A DNA stretch of 64,000 bases from Oreocharis arfaki. Its lineage: Eukaryota > Chordata > Aves > Passeriformes > Paramythiidae. Every line of letters starts with the position of its first letter. The first letter of the stretch is position 1. Below the pieces are notes generated by a model. That model was given only the letters and a program-made list of their open reading frames with translations, was not told the origin of the DNA and did not search any database. The stretch covers positions 158,842 through 222,841 of the forward strand of contig VZRR01005855.1 of the NCBI GenBank assembly GCA_013398015.1. Direction: 5' to 3'. Of the stretch, positions 48,880 to 59,800 are shown piece after piece. A program made the position numbers and the translations under genes.

Positions 48880-50930
48880 CTAGGAACTCCCAGGCAACTT
48901 CATAAAACAGAGTAAGTGAATATCCATGCCATTATGTTTGGGAAACGTGGAGAGGAAAGGGGCTCATGGACAAACCTCTCCAGGGGATATGGAATTCCAT
49001 GAAGAGCGTCGGTGTGTGGCTGTCCCTGGTGACATTGAATGTGCAGAGGATGAATCTTGGTGCCAAGCGGGTCAGTCCCTACAGTTGCAAGAGACAGTAC
49101 CCAGTGAGCTTGGGCTGAACAGCAGTGAGTGCAGGGCTTTGGGGTGTGAAGTCCCCTCCCTTCAAGATACAACCACTGGTGGCCATTTTGGGGCAATCAC
49201 AAGCAACCCAAACATTTTTATCATTCTCTGAACTTCTGAAGAGTTTAGTATTATTCAAAAACTCAGAGATTTCATTGTGGATTTCTTTCTCTAAATTGGT
49301 TATAAGCATTTTGATTAGAATAAGTCCCTCTACTGATTCCTGCTGGGAATATAAATATAATTTTGGGAGGACAGACACTCAGGCTATGCCTATACTAGTG
49401 AATTGAAGTGTGACTAAAAAGATACCCAGACACAGTTTGGGCCAAGAAATGTGCCTAGCTCCCAAGATTAATGACATCATGCCATCTTTGCAAAATTCCT
49501 TCTGCTTCATTCATCCATCTCTTTCCCATTAGGTCTTGCACTCCCATGTAGATCTGCATGTCTTGAAAAAAACACCCTTTGCATTGTGTTGTGAAAACCC
49601 TATTTTCAGAGGTTGTGTTTTTAAGGCTTTGACAAGAGAAACAGCTTAGAGCTATGTGGGATCCTGGAGAAGTGAAGAACCTTGCTTTGAGGACCCTGTG
49701 TGGGAAGGTGAACCAGGATTGTGTGTATATGGGGGGGTGAAGGTATGTGTAGCATCAAATGAATCTTCCCAAGTGTATGTGAAGTGTCAGTATGAAGACT
49801 AGAGATAGAGATTATCAGTGATTTTCCACCTGCTATTGCACCTCCAACCTTCATTTGGCTTACAGGCCACAAGAAAGCTCCAGTGAGCATTAAATGGGGT
49901 TCCTACACTTGCTTTTGGGGCCTTTCTAACACCAGATGCTTGGTCACAGTAGACAACATATGCAGAAACTTGGCACCTGCTTTTGTGGGTGGTGGTGGTG
50001 GAGCTACCATCTCCTCAAATGACAGTCTCCCATGGCAATCATGGCAGTCACAGCATCAGCTGTGGGCATTATGGATAAACCAAAACCAGCTACCTCACAG
50101 ATTAGAGCACAGCCTCCTCAGAAATGATAATGCAGCATCTGTAAAGATGCTCAGATGTTTGTCTTTACCAGACTGACATGTCTGTCCATGCCCAGGGACT
50201 CCAGCCAGCTCTTTTCCTGCTGGAGCACACAGGAGACCGCTAAACCACCAAAACTGGTGTTTTGTATCTTGGCCTCACAGCAAAGGTTCACCTCTGCACC
50301 GCTGGAAGCAACTTTTGTGGCTGATCTCCAGAGCTACTCCCACCCAGTGGGAGAACTACCACGGCAACTACCCTCCCTCTCCCTCTTCTCACACCCATAG
50401 AGGACCCAACTAGCGGATTTGGCATAGTCCTAAGGCAGCCTTGGGCAGCATCCTCAGCTGTTTCTGCCTGCTCTTTCCTCATGCAGGTCCTTCAAATCCT
50501 TGCTGCCTTCCAGTACTCTTGCTCTACTTTTCAGGCAGCCCTCTCTGGGCCCCGAAACTTCTCCTCTGACCTGCTATGGGAGGAGGTTTGCATCAGAAGT
50601 ATGAGATGGACACTCCCAGTTCCTCATGAAGGGTAGGTCAAAATAGGGGAGTGCAAGGCCCTTTTCAGATGCTTGGTTTGATATACTCCCATAGATGAAG
50701 CAGGGAAGCACCCTTCTCTTGCTGGCCCTCCCTCAGCACAGGTCTGGCTCCTTCCCAGCTGTTGTTGTTCCACTCAAGGTGTTGTTAGAGACAAACACAA
50801 GCTCACCTTTATTTGTTACTCTAATTAAAAATCTAAGGAAAATGCCACAGACTGGTTATTATTAGCCCAGTTACAATATTGCTTACAATCACAGTAATAC
50901 TTACACTTGAGTTGAATACAGGAAAGCTTA
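48880..50930. other. No gene recognised
   Basis: Mixed unique sequence. The 48926-49231 frame and overlapping reverse frames (48900-49196, 49079-49378) have no domain and conflict with each other. A short GGT/GGTGGT run lies near 49988-50002. Stretch 50150-50560 is moderately GC-rich and C/T-rich without a recognisable family. Confidence 0.45.
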
Positions 50931-50959
50931 ATTCAAAAATAGTACCCCTAAAAGGAGAG

Positions 50960-51182
50960 AGCTGGATAGAAGGAAGAGCTTTTTCACCATGAGGACAAAA
51001 AGTAAGTGGAACATGTAGCACAGAAAGGCTCTGCTGCTTCCATCCTTGGAGGTTTTCGAGGTCATGTTGGAGATCAGACCAAACCCTTGGCAATGCAGTC
51101 TTATGGCTGTCCCACTTTGAGCAGGAGGTTCGACTGCATGAACCTCTGTCTCCTCCTCCAACCTCGATTACCCTCTGATGAT
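50960..51182 (+). mobile_element. CR1 LINE 3' end
   Basis: Sense CR1 tail: GAGCTTTTTCACCATGAGGA, ATCCTTGGAGGTTTTCGAGG, 'CCCACTTTGAGCAGGAGGTT', GACTGCATGAACCTCTG and CCAACCTCGATTACCCTCTGATGA. The last block corresponds to the usual 'TTCCAACCTCAA..TTCTATGAT' terminus. Confidence 0.85.
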
Positions 51183-51535
51183 GAGACAGATGGCACTCAC
51201 AGGAAGCTGCTGGGTGATGCCCAGCTGGAGCTCAGGTGCTATGCTGCAGCAGGCTGCCCTGATGCTGGGGGAGTGGGTTAACTGGAATCTCACCAGCTGC
51301 ACAGGTAAAGGCTGTTCCCTGCCCCAGGAACAGCATTATCTTGTGGAACAAGGGTGTTTGGGCTCCCACCAGCTGGGCAGCAGCTTTGCAAAACTGATAA
51401 TACAAGTGCAACATCATCAGTGTTGTGGCAAAGACCAGCAGCCTGTGGTCTCTGGGAGAGGAGAGGAACTCCTCTGGAGAGGAGCTGGTAGGCTGAAGAA
51501 AATCATTCTTCCCCTCTATTTGACAATCATTAAAC
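51183..51535. other. Unclassified segment between two CR1 copies
   Basis: Contains most of the 150-codon frame 51178-51630 and a 108-codon frame on the opposite strand. I recognise no domain. The frame runs into CR1 sequence at its 3' end, so it is best read as repeat-associated or random rather than a gene. Confidence 0.4.
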
Positions 51536-51539
51536 ACCA

Positions 51540-52345
51540 GCAGAAGGACCAGGCTCACTTGGAGGCTTCAGTGCAAAAAGGCATCTATAGGCAGAAGAAG
51601 CAGCTGCAGGGTACAAAGAATGCCTTTTGAAATATTGCCCAGGAATGCAGGGATGGTTTAGAGAAGTCAAAGCTCAGCTGCAGTTGAAACTGGTGAAGGA
51701 CATCACGGGTGCCATAAACTTCTAGTCCTACTTTAGTAACAAGACATGGCCCAGTTGCTTAGCGGGCCAGTGGTTTTAATAAAATAGACACAGGCCGATT
51801 TACTCGAGGCCTCACTTTTCACCAACAATGTCTGCTCGTCCTCTGTGCTCAGTGAAAGAGTTCAAGGAGGAGAGGAACTTCCAGTAGTAGGTGAGGATTG
51901 AGTCAGGGATTGTATGTGAGAACTCAGCTGCCACAAGTCCAGGGGACCCTAATGGGCTCTATCTGAGGATACCAAGACAACTGGCCAATGTCTTTGCATG
52001 AACGTGCTCCATAATTTTGAAGGCTCAGGAGATCAGGGCAGATTCCTGATATAACTGAAGAAAGTTGCACCCAACTTCAAAAAGACCCAAAAAGCCAACA
52101 CAGAGAAACAGAACCTCACTTTGGTTTTGTAAAAGTCATGGAGTGAGTCACCTTGGAACTTCCCCAAACATGCAGAAGATCACTGGAAACAGTGAGCATG
52201 GAATTAGTTACCAAAGGGTAAGTTATACTTAACCCACAGCTTGCTGGCTGTGATTGAATGACTGCATGTGTGGAACTGGGGAGGGGAAACCAGTGAATGT
52301 CATCTCTCACATCTTCAGGAAAGCTCTCAACACTCTCTCCCACAG
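51540..52345 (+). mobile_element. CR1 LINE ORF2 fragment (pre-RT and RT region), degenerate
   Basis: Sense-order CR1 ORF2 landmarks: GGCATCTATAGGCAGAAGAA, GCAGGGATGGTTTAGAGAAG, GTCAAAGCTCAGCTGCAG, ACTGGTGAAGGACATCACGG, GGCCTCACTTTTCACC, 'AGATCAGGGCAGATTCCTGA' with CACCCAACTTCAAAAAGA, ACTGGAAACAGTGAGCATGG, and TCAACACTCTCTCCCACAGT. These correspond to the region between the endonuclease and the RT catalytic motif and the first RT motifs. Stops and indels break the frame, so it is a dead copy truncated at both ends. Confidence 0.8.
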
Positions 52346-52349
52346 TCTT

Positions 52350-55300
52350 GAGAGGTAAAGAAGAGGTTGGAAGTTTGAGCCCAGAGAGTAGTGGTTAATG
52401 GATTCCCACATCCCACCACATTTCTGTTTTGGATCTAATTTTTCTTATGATCCTGTCACACTTTGGTGGTTACTTAAGGACCCATGAGATACACTCCAGC
52501 TTACTGCTCACATAAAATGCAGGAGAGAAGAAGGAGGGGGTACAGCTCATGGCTGGTATGGAATATATGTGTTAATGGGAATTAGCAGTTCAGAAATTTA
52601 GGGCTAGGGAACAGTAAGAGAAGAATACAGAAATACAGAGTAAGAGCAGAAAGTATACAGATTTGGTCAGGCACTGTTTCAATGCTTATAAAGTGGTTGG
52701 GATAGGGATCAAATCTTTGAGCATGGAGTCTATGATCAGTTCTGTCCCGAAGCTGTCAGGATGCGTGATTTTTTATACTGCCCCCTAGTAAATCCAAGGA
52801 CTATGAACATGGAGACATTTTTTAAAAGGGTCACTAATCTGCACATTGATAGGGTATTTTTTTAATCCACCTTGTGTTTGACTTCTACTGTTGCAAAAGC
52901 ATTCAGGATACTGTACACAGTCTATCCTCAATTCTAAGATTATTGACAAGCAACAGGAACACTAATATCTGTCTTGCTGATAGTCTCACAGCAGTGACAG
53001 ATCTGGAAGCTCCAGAACTCTCTGAGTGGTAGAGAAGTTCTACCTGCCTGATGGGGTGGTCCATGAACTGGAAAGGCACAAAAAGTAGTACTCCTTTGTT
53101 GGAGCATCTGCTATGTGTTAATGTCACCCCGTGTCACAGGAAAAATGGTGGTGGGCTGTCCCCATGTCTAATATCCCCAGACCGATTTCCTCCTTTTACA
53201 CAGTGGTCATTAGGGCTGAGGCGTCAGGAAGGATTTTGGGCCAAGATATTTTTGTGAGGTTTGTCGTTCATTGTACAAATATGTTTAAGACTGTCAATAT
53301 TACAGGTAGCTCTACCTGACAAGTGCCTGTAAGGATAAGATGGGCACAAGAATAAGGTGCCCTAACCCATGTGCATGGAAGTCCTCAGCTCCAGCACCCC
53401 TTTCCTAGAATCTTAGATATTTTTAATTCATTAAACTAAACAGCCATTCCCTAGCACTGCAGTCCTAGGCCTGCAAGTGTCACTCCTCCTCCTACCCTTT
53501 TTACAAACACTGTTTAAAACCAAAATTATACAATCCATTCCTCAGTGTGAATATTATGTGTGTCAGGGAACAGAGATGACAGGCTTCTTTCTCAGGGAGA
53601 ATGAGCTGAGCAAGACAATGGAGCCAGCAGGGCTGGTGCCTCACTGTCCCCATCACAGCCCTGCACTATCTGAGCAAGATGAGCAAGGCAGCCCTAGAGG
53701 TGGAAACCAGGCTGAACTGTGAGTCCAGCTCAGAAGGTAAGTCAGGTCCAGGGGTCAAGTCAAATGAGTCAGGTGGAGATAGGAAGCCAATCTGCAGGCC
53801 AGGATCAGGTTTGGTGAGGGTAATCGGGATCAGATACAGCCCAGTGATTGTTGTCTGATGAGAAGAAGCAGCTCTTGGAACAGTCCATAGCAATGAAGGA
53901 GAAAATTTTTGACATGCAAGAAGTGACTTTTCTCCTACAAGAAGGGAAACTTTTGAGAGGCTACAGGAGTGAGACAATGGTGAGGATCGTCTCCCACGCT
54001 ATGAGAGAGAGGGTGATGAAAATGTATGAGTAGACTGCTGGATGGAAAACAGTGCTGGCCTCTGCATCTGCATGTTCCTGTTTGTATTTCTCATGCCTAA
54101 GGCTGTAATGTTAATAGGCAAAAGCATAAAGGAACATTTCAAAATAAAATTTGAGGAGAAAGGTGTTCAGTGAGGTTACGGTGGCCTTTCTCATTTCAAT
54201 TGGCTCATACACAGTTTTACCAAAAACCCTGAAAAAAGTGAACTTAGTCTCACACAATCCTTGAGCACTTTTTTGCTCTTTTTGCCCCCAATATGAATTC
54301 TATCTTATTTAATAGGTTCCTATATTCTCAGTCTTTTCCTAAATTACTATACCGCATGCATTTAATGCAAATTATGACAGTTTCTATACTTGCCTATAAA
54401 GCTGTTTTTTCATAGGGCATCAGCCATCTCACTGCTGCTGGCCACTATGAAATAGCATCTCATTTTGATTTTAATGGAAATCCCCTGCAAGCACAATGTT
54501 CCAACATCCATAAGCCACATTTGCTCCACAAACTGTTTCATTGCAGAGCAGCTAAAAACACTGCTGCACTCTCTTGCACTTTGTGCCTGCCGTCTCCAAA
54601 CAACTCTACCTCCAAAGAACAACCACCGTATGTAGATACTGAAAGAAACAGAGCTGGGTTTTGGTCGGTTTTGGACTTAACATTTTTTATATTTCTTTTG
54701 TGGCTTGTGTGCAGTTTGGGGTGACTGCAGCAGACCTAGTCAGAAGACTATTGTCCATGAAAAAAGCAGTGATCCACAGAAGCACCGACCTGAGCAGGCA
54801 CAAGCCTGTGTTCTGAGCAATGGGCATAGGCAAGGTTAACAAGACATGTCCAAGATCAAGCCAGGAAAGGCAAACAACACTCCGGAAATAAGGCTAGGGA
54901 CAGGCACAATTACCACATAGCTAAGGAAGGGTCTGGGGACCCAGAGCTGAGCTTAAAGGGAGCCCCTGGGCTATGGACATGAGTGGAGGCTGTGGATATG
55001 GTTGGAGTAATCAGGGACTACTAGTGCCTTCACAAATTAGTCCCTGACAAATTCTTGGCATGTCACTCAGCTAGTAAGGAGGAGATGTGTGACCTTCAGT
55101 AACAGCTGAGTTGCCACTGCTGCTGATCCCTGGGGGTGCGCTTCCGGGCAGAGGGACCTGTGCCTTTTCTCTGTGTGGTGGAGCAGACTCTGGTGAGAAG
55201 GTAAGTTATTTAGATTTTACTAATCATCATCACTTCATCAACAGAACAATACTGTTTTGGACATCCCGAAGTTATTTCTGAGAGTTATGATACCCTAATG

Positions 55301-55360
55301 GCATTTTGGGGTGGTAAAAGCAAACACTGTCACAACCAGTGGGGAAACAACCAGATGAGT
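52350..55360. other. No gene recognised
   Basis: Unique or unclassified sequence. The 103-codon reverse frame 53666-53977 overlaps forward frames and has no domain. Segment 54720-55200 has a repeat-like look (GC-richer, purine/pyrimidine blocks) but I cannot assign it. Confidence 0.45.
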
Positions 55361-55788
55361 TGTTACGGTTTAGGAATGGTATTCTCCAATTTAGTGTTCC
55401 TTCTGAGAGCACTCCAAACAGTGCGCTGCTCCCTCACTCCCTCTCTCCGTCCTCTCCACCGTGGAGGGCTGCAAAGAAGAATTGGAGGCACAAAAGTTGA
55501 AGATCATGGGTTGAGATAAGAATAATTTCCTGGAAACAGCCATGAGATAAGAAAATGAACAGTAACAGCCACAATATGAATGACAGAGAGTACAAGAAAG
55601 AAGTGAATGAAAACAAAACCTGAATTACCTGAAAACAATTCCCTCTGCCACCCTACACGACCCAGAAGAGATCCCTCTACCCCACCCAGGAAATGATGCG
55701 AGGTAATACAGAAGAACCTCTTGGGTCCCCACCATGGCCCCTGTTGGCTACTGCAAAAATCAACCCTGTCCTGGCTGGAACCAAGACA
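55361..55788 (-). mobile_element. Solo LTR of an avian endogenous retrovirus, antisense
   Basis: On the minus strand the element begins TGTCTTGGTTCCAGCCAGGA and ends CTAAACCGTAACA, giving canonical TG...CA termini over 428 bases. Internal text (reading +) such as GGAATGGTATTCTCCAATTT, GAGAGCACTCCAAACAGTGC and GATCATGGGTTGAGATAAGA is characteristic of a very common LTR of neoavian birds. No internal retroviral genes are attached. Flanking bases (ATGAGT and ATGGTA) do not form a convincing target-site duplication. Confidence 0.75.
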
Positions 55789-55789
55789 A

Positions 55790-56558
55790 TGGTATGACTG
55801 CCTCTTTTCTCTGACTCATGGTGTTCCCTTGTGGTTTTGTTAATGAGGATGTGCATGGCAATGTGCCAAAAGAGGTGTGACCCTAGAACACAGCACTAAC
55901 ATCTTTGTAACTTGCTTTGCCCCTGCAAACACAGGCTTAGAGCTTTATGACATCTTAGGTGCCCTCCAATGTCACCAATTTTATCACGAAACAGCCTGTG
56001 AGATTTTCATGAATTGTTTAGGGGACCAGACATCCCATCTTGGTGACTGATTAGGTGACCTGACGAGCGAGCTGCTGCTAGACAAGCACTTTACTGCAGA
56101 GCTTGTGGCATCAGCCCTGCAATCCTATGGTTATCTGTGATGTGTATGAAAGTTAAAGGCATCACTCTAAATGAAGCAAAGAGAAAACATTAATTTTGAG
56201 TTGCTGAGGGGTCCCATCTTGGACTATGGCACAAATACAGGCAGAGATGCACCCCAAAAGATCATGAGAGCAAGGAACAAGTGTGTTGTAGAAGCAAAGC
56301 CCCTTCAGAAGATGCAGAGATGCTCTACGACAACAAACTAGTCATTAAAAATATTGACAGCCTTCCCAATGGTTTTGGACCACTTGTCATTTAGTCACTG
56401 TTAGGAATGTCCTTGTTCTGCTATTCTGACAAGGCACAGCAGCTGTGGAAAAAATCGCTTCTTAAAAAGTCCTGGAGAATGCCAACTGTTTGCTTTTTGC
56501 TCTGCCTGACAGCCTCATGTTTAGTTAAAGCTGCTGGCAACTGTTTTATCAGAACAGC
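55790..56558. other. No gene recognised
   Basis: Unclassified sequence between the LTR and the GAAAAA repeat. No exon-like frame. Confidence 0.45.
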
Positions 56559-56636
56559 GAAAAAGAAAAAGAAAAAGAAAAAGAAAAAGAAAAAGAAAAA
56601 GAAAAAGAAAAAGAAAAAGAAAAAGAAAAAAGAAAA
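56559..56636 (+). repeat. (GAAAAA)n hexanucleotide repeat
   Basis: About twelve nearly perfect GAAAAA units. They account for the lysine run in the frame 56407-56682, which is not a gene. A CR1 fragment begins about 60 bases further on. Confidence 0.95.
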
Positions 56637-56689
56637 CCCCAGAATTACTCTGCAAATATTTTTTTATAAAATTTGTGGGTGACTTAGCT

Positions 56690-56895
56690 GAAGATCTTAG
56701 TGACTATCTGTATGAGGAGAGGCTGGGAGAGTTGGGATTGCTCAGCCAGGAGAGGATTAGGCTTAAGAGTACTAAGTGTATATAAACACCTCATGGGAGA
56801 ATGTAAAGAAGATGGGGCCAGACTCTTCTTGGTGTTATACCATGGATGAACAAGAGACAATGGTCACACATAGAAATAAGAGGCTTTTAGTATAA
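56690..56895 (+). mobile_element. CR1 LINE fragment
   Basis: Sense CR1: TATGAGGAGAGGCTGGGAGA, GCTCAGCCAGGAGAGGATTA, GATGGGGCCAGACTCTTCTT, then GACAATGGTCACACAT. Similarity stops abruptly at both ends; the usual 3' tail is missing. Confidence 0.85.
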
Positions 56896-59800
56896 GAACC
56901 GCTATTTTTTTTGTCAGTGCATCTATTTATTTACATACTGAAAAAAGCTACTGGCATCCAGTGCTAAAGAGGAAGGACCAAGGCCAGCATCCTGCCTTTC
57001 TATCAGGACAGGCTTAGGAGCGTGATATCCCACCATCTGATGAGTGACCTGTACCTTCTGGAGCAGTGATCTGTTAATCCACTCAGGGATGTGCCATCTT
57101 GGGTGCATGCCTAGAAAAGATTCTCTGGCACAGGAGTTTGTTGAAAAAAAAAATAATAATGAGAGCTCTTTGGTGTCCATCTTCACATTTAATCATCAGG
57201 CTTGTATCTGCTCTGGTTTGTCTCTATCACATTGCCAAATATTGCTGAACAGGATCATGTTAACAGTGATGGTCAAACCCCTTGAAAAACATATTTCTGC
57301 TCTAGTTTTTTCTCTTTTGTTCAAGGAATAGGGGTTTGACAATATGGATCTGAAGACAGGCTGAAGGCAAACAGGTTATAGCCAGGGGTGAACTTTGCCC
57401 TATTGGCTGACAGCATATGCGGTCTTTCCTGTGGCTGCCAATCCTCTGTATGAGCTGCAGGTATCCTCTCACACCACAGCTTATTTCTAAGACCAAGCTG
57501 CAGTGGTTTCACTAGGGTTTGTTCATCATCCACATATAGAACCACGAAATTTATATCTTACTGTTTGGTGTTGAAAGGGTTCTAAGCACAATTACTGCCA
57601 AAAGCCTTGTTATCTGTCACCAGGATAAAAAGAAGCTCGAGCACCTGTCCCAAAACCAAATTTTCCTGGTTGCTGACATGGCTGCCTGCCTGCTATATTG
57701 AATCCTTTCATATCCACCTGGTCAACTAGGTGTTTAGTGCTGGCTTTGTGTAAAGGCTCAGTGTGTCCTCAATGCACCCTGAGTGCCACCTACACTCTCT
57801 TCACACACAGCAGGCCATGGATAATAACTGGCTTGCAGGTCCCTGTTGCCAGGGAGCACATCAAACAAATGCTTTCTTTGCTGCACATGAGCCTAATTTT
57901 TACATGTGTTCAGATCTCTCTGATCTTCCGTAGTCCTGGATATGGAGAAGCCCAGAGGTGCAGACTGCCATGGTGGAAAGTGGAGTCACCTCCACAGTCT
58001 TCTCAATGCTCCAAAGAAATCCAGCTTTGATTTGCTGTATTACTGTTCTCGAGGAGCCTTAAGTGTAACTTGACCCTTTTAAATTATGTGTCTCATCTAC
58101 TAGTCATAGAATAGAATTTTTTTTTTCCCTAGGCTTTCAATTTCTCTTGCACCATTTGGCCTGGGTTGTTCTTTTTCTTCTTCACAGCCAGACTGCTGTC
58201 TGGTGCCTCCTGTCCTCATCTTTTTAAAGGACAGACACAGGCTGCCCCGTGCCAGAAGGCATGACAATTCTCTCTTTCTTTTTAAGCTTTCCTGTGAATG
58301 TAAATGAGCCATGAACCCTCCTCGATTTTCTGATGTTTCCAACTTCCCCAACAGAGCCTTGGAAATTCATCCAGAAACATTTTCTGCAGTACTTTGAGTG
58401 AAACTTTCAACATGTGACTTTATAATTCCCAAAGCCTTTTAAGATGTTGTCTGGCCTTTCTCCAGCTGAAGTGTATGGAATTCCACATGGTATATGGAAT
58501 ATATGTCTTTCATATACAGAATACATGGCTGGCTGCAGAGCATACCACCCATGCATGTGACATATATAATGGGAATGCTCGAAATACCAGGTACACCATG
58601 GCTAGCCTGCACAGTATATTCAATTCACAAGGCTGGATCCCTGTGACGATTTGCTTCTACCATGCTGGTGGTGTTTATTAAAATATCGGAGACTCACAGG
58701 GCTGCAGATGCTACTTTTCAACCGACTTCCTAAAACAAAGTGTGTTTGTTGTGGTCAGTCTTTATTTTAAACCTGACTGTGTCAACACAGAGCAGCAGCA
58801 GGCTGGCAGAGAGTGCAGCTATGGTTATAGGTGCCTATGTAGCCTGATGATGTATTTTGCAGCAAAAAGTGTTCTGCGCTATTTAGTTTAGAGTGCTCAG
58901 TTAAAGTGCTTTATAATGGAGGCTTTTACTCCACTAAAAGTAACAAATGTTAAAGGTTATACAGCTTTAAAAGCCTATTTTGAAGACCAACTTAAAATAT
59001 CTTTTCCCAGTCAGTCTGTAGCTCCTGAGGTGGTGTGCCCTCTGTAAAAACAGTTCTAAATTGTTGTCCCTGGCTATTATGCAGTGGCCCGCACAATGTA
59101 CCTGTCACCTTGAAGATGCACTTAATACCAGCCATGTATTTGGAAAACTGTTGCAGCATCCAGCAGGGCAGCCATTGCCCCTCCACCTCTGCCACAATTA
59201 CCTTGTTTATTTTAAAGTTCTTTCTTGCTGACTTACAGAAGCTTTAAGCTTCTTGGTTTGCAAGCCACACAGGCCTCTAGCTTCTCCAACCAGTCGATTT
59301 ATACCCCCAGAGATTCTCATTTTCCAGGACCATAGTGTCTTCTAACAAGATTTGTGGTGTAGACATGTCTTTCAACACACGTCAAGCAATGAAACACTGG
59401 CAGTCTCATATGCAGAGGAATTTTATTAACTCGGTATGAGGAGTAATGGTGCTGATCAGGCTTCTCCAGCTCCAGCACTGGTGAAATCTTTCCTATGTGT
59501 TCCTCATCAGCTTTTCCTGTTATGGATTTACATCGCAGTTTTTAATGGGTATGACTAAAAGACACCAGTGTCTTCCCATTACTTGAAGCTGAATTACAAA
59601 GAAGCAGCTGTAGTAACATGGACTTTTCTTCTCTCCCTTTGTTGTTTGGGATGAGTATTTTTCCTTCAGTATCTAACAAGCTACCTTCAAAGGGGTCAGT
59701 GGTGTCTGTATTCAGCATTTTGATACCTACACAGATTCACAGAAAAGTTAGTTGTCAGCTTTGAGGGAAGCAAAAAGTAATGTATTCTCAACTGACAAAC

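Noticed and set aside
56407..56682. ORF with a long lysine run
   Set aside because: The lysines are the translation of the (GAAAAA)n repeat.
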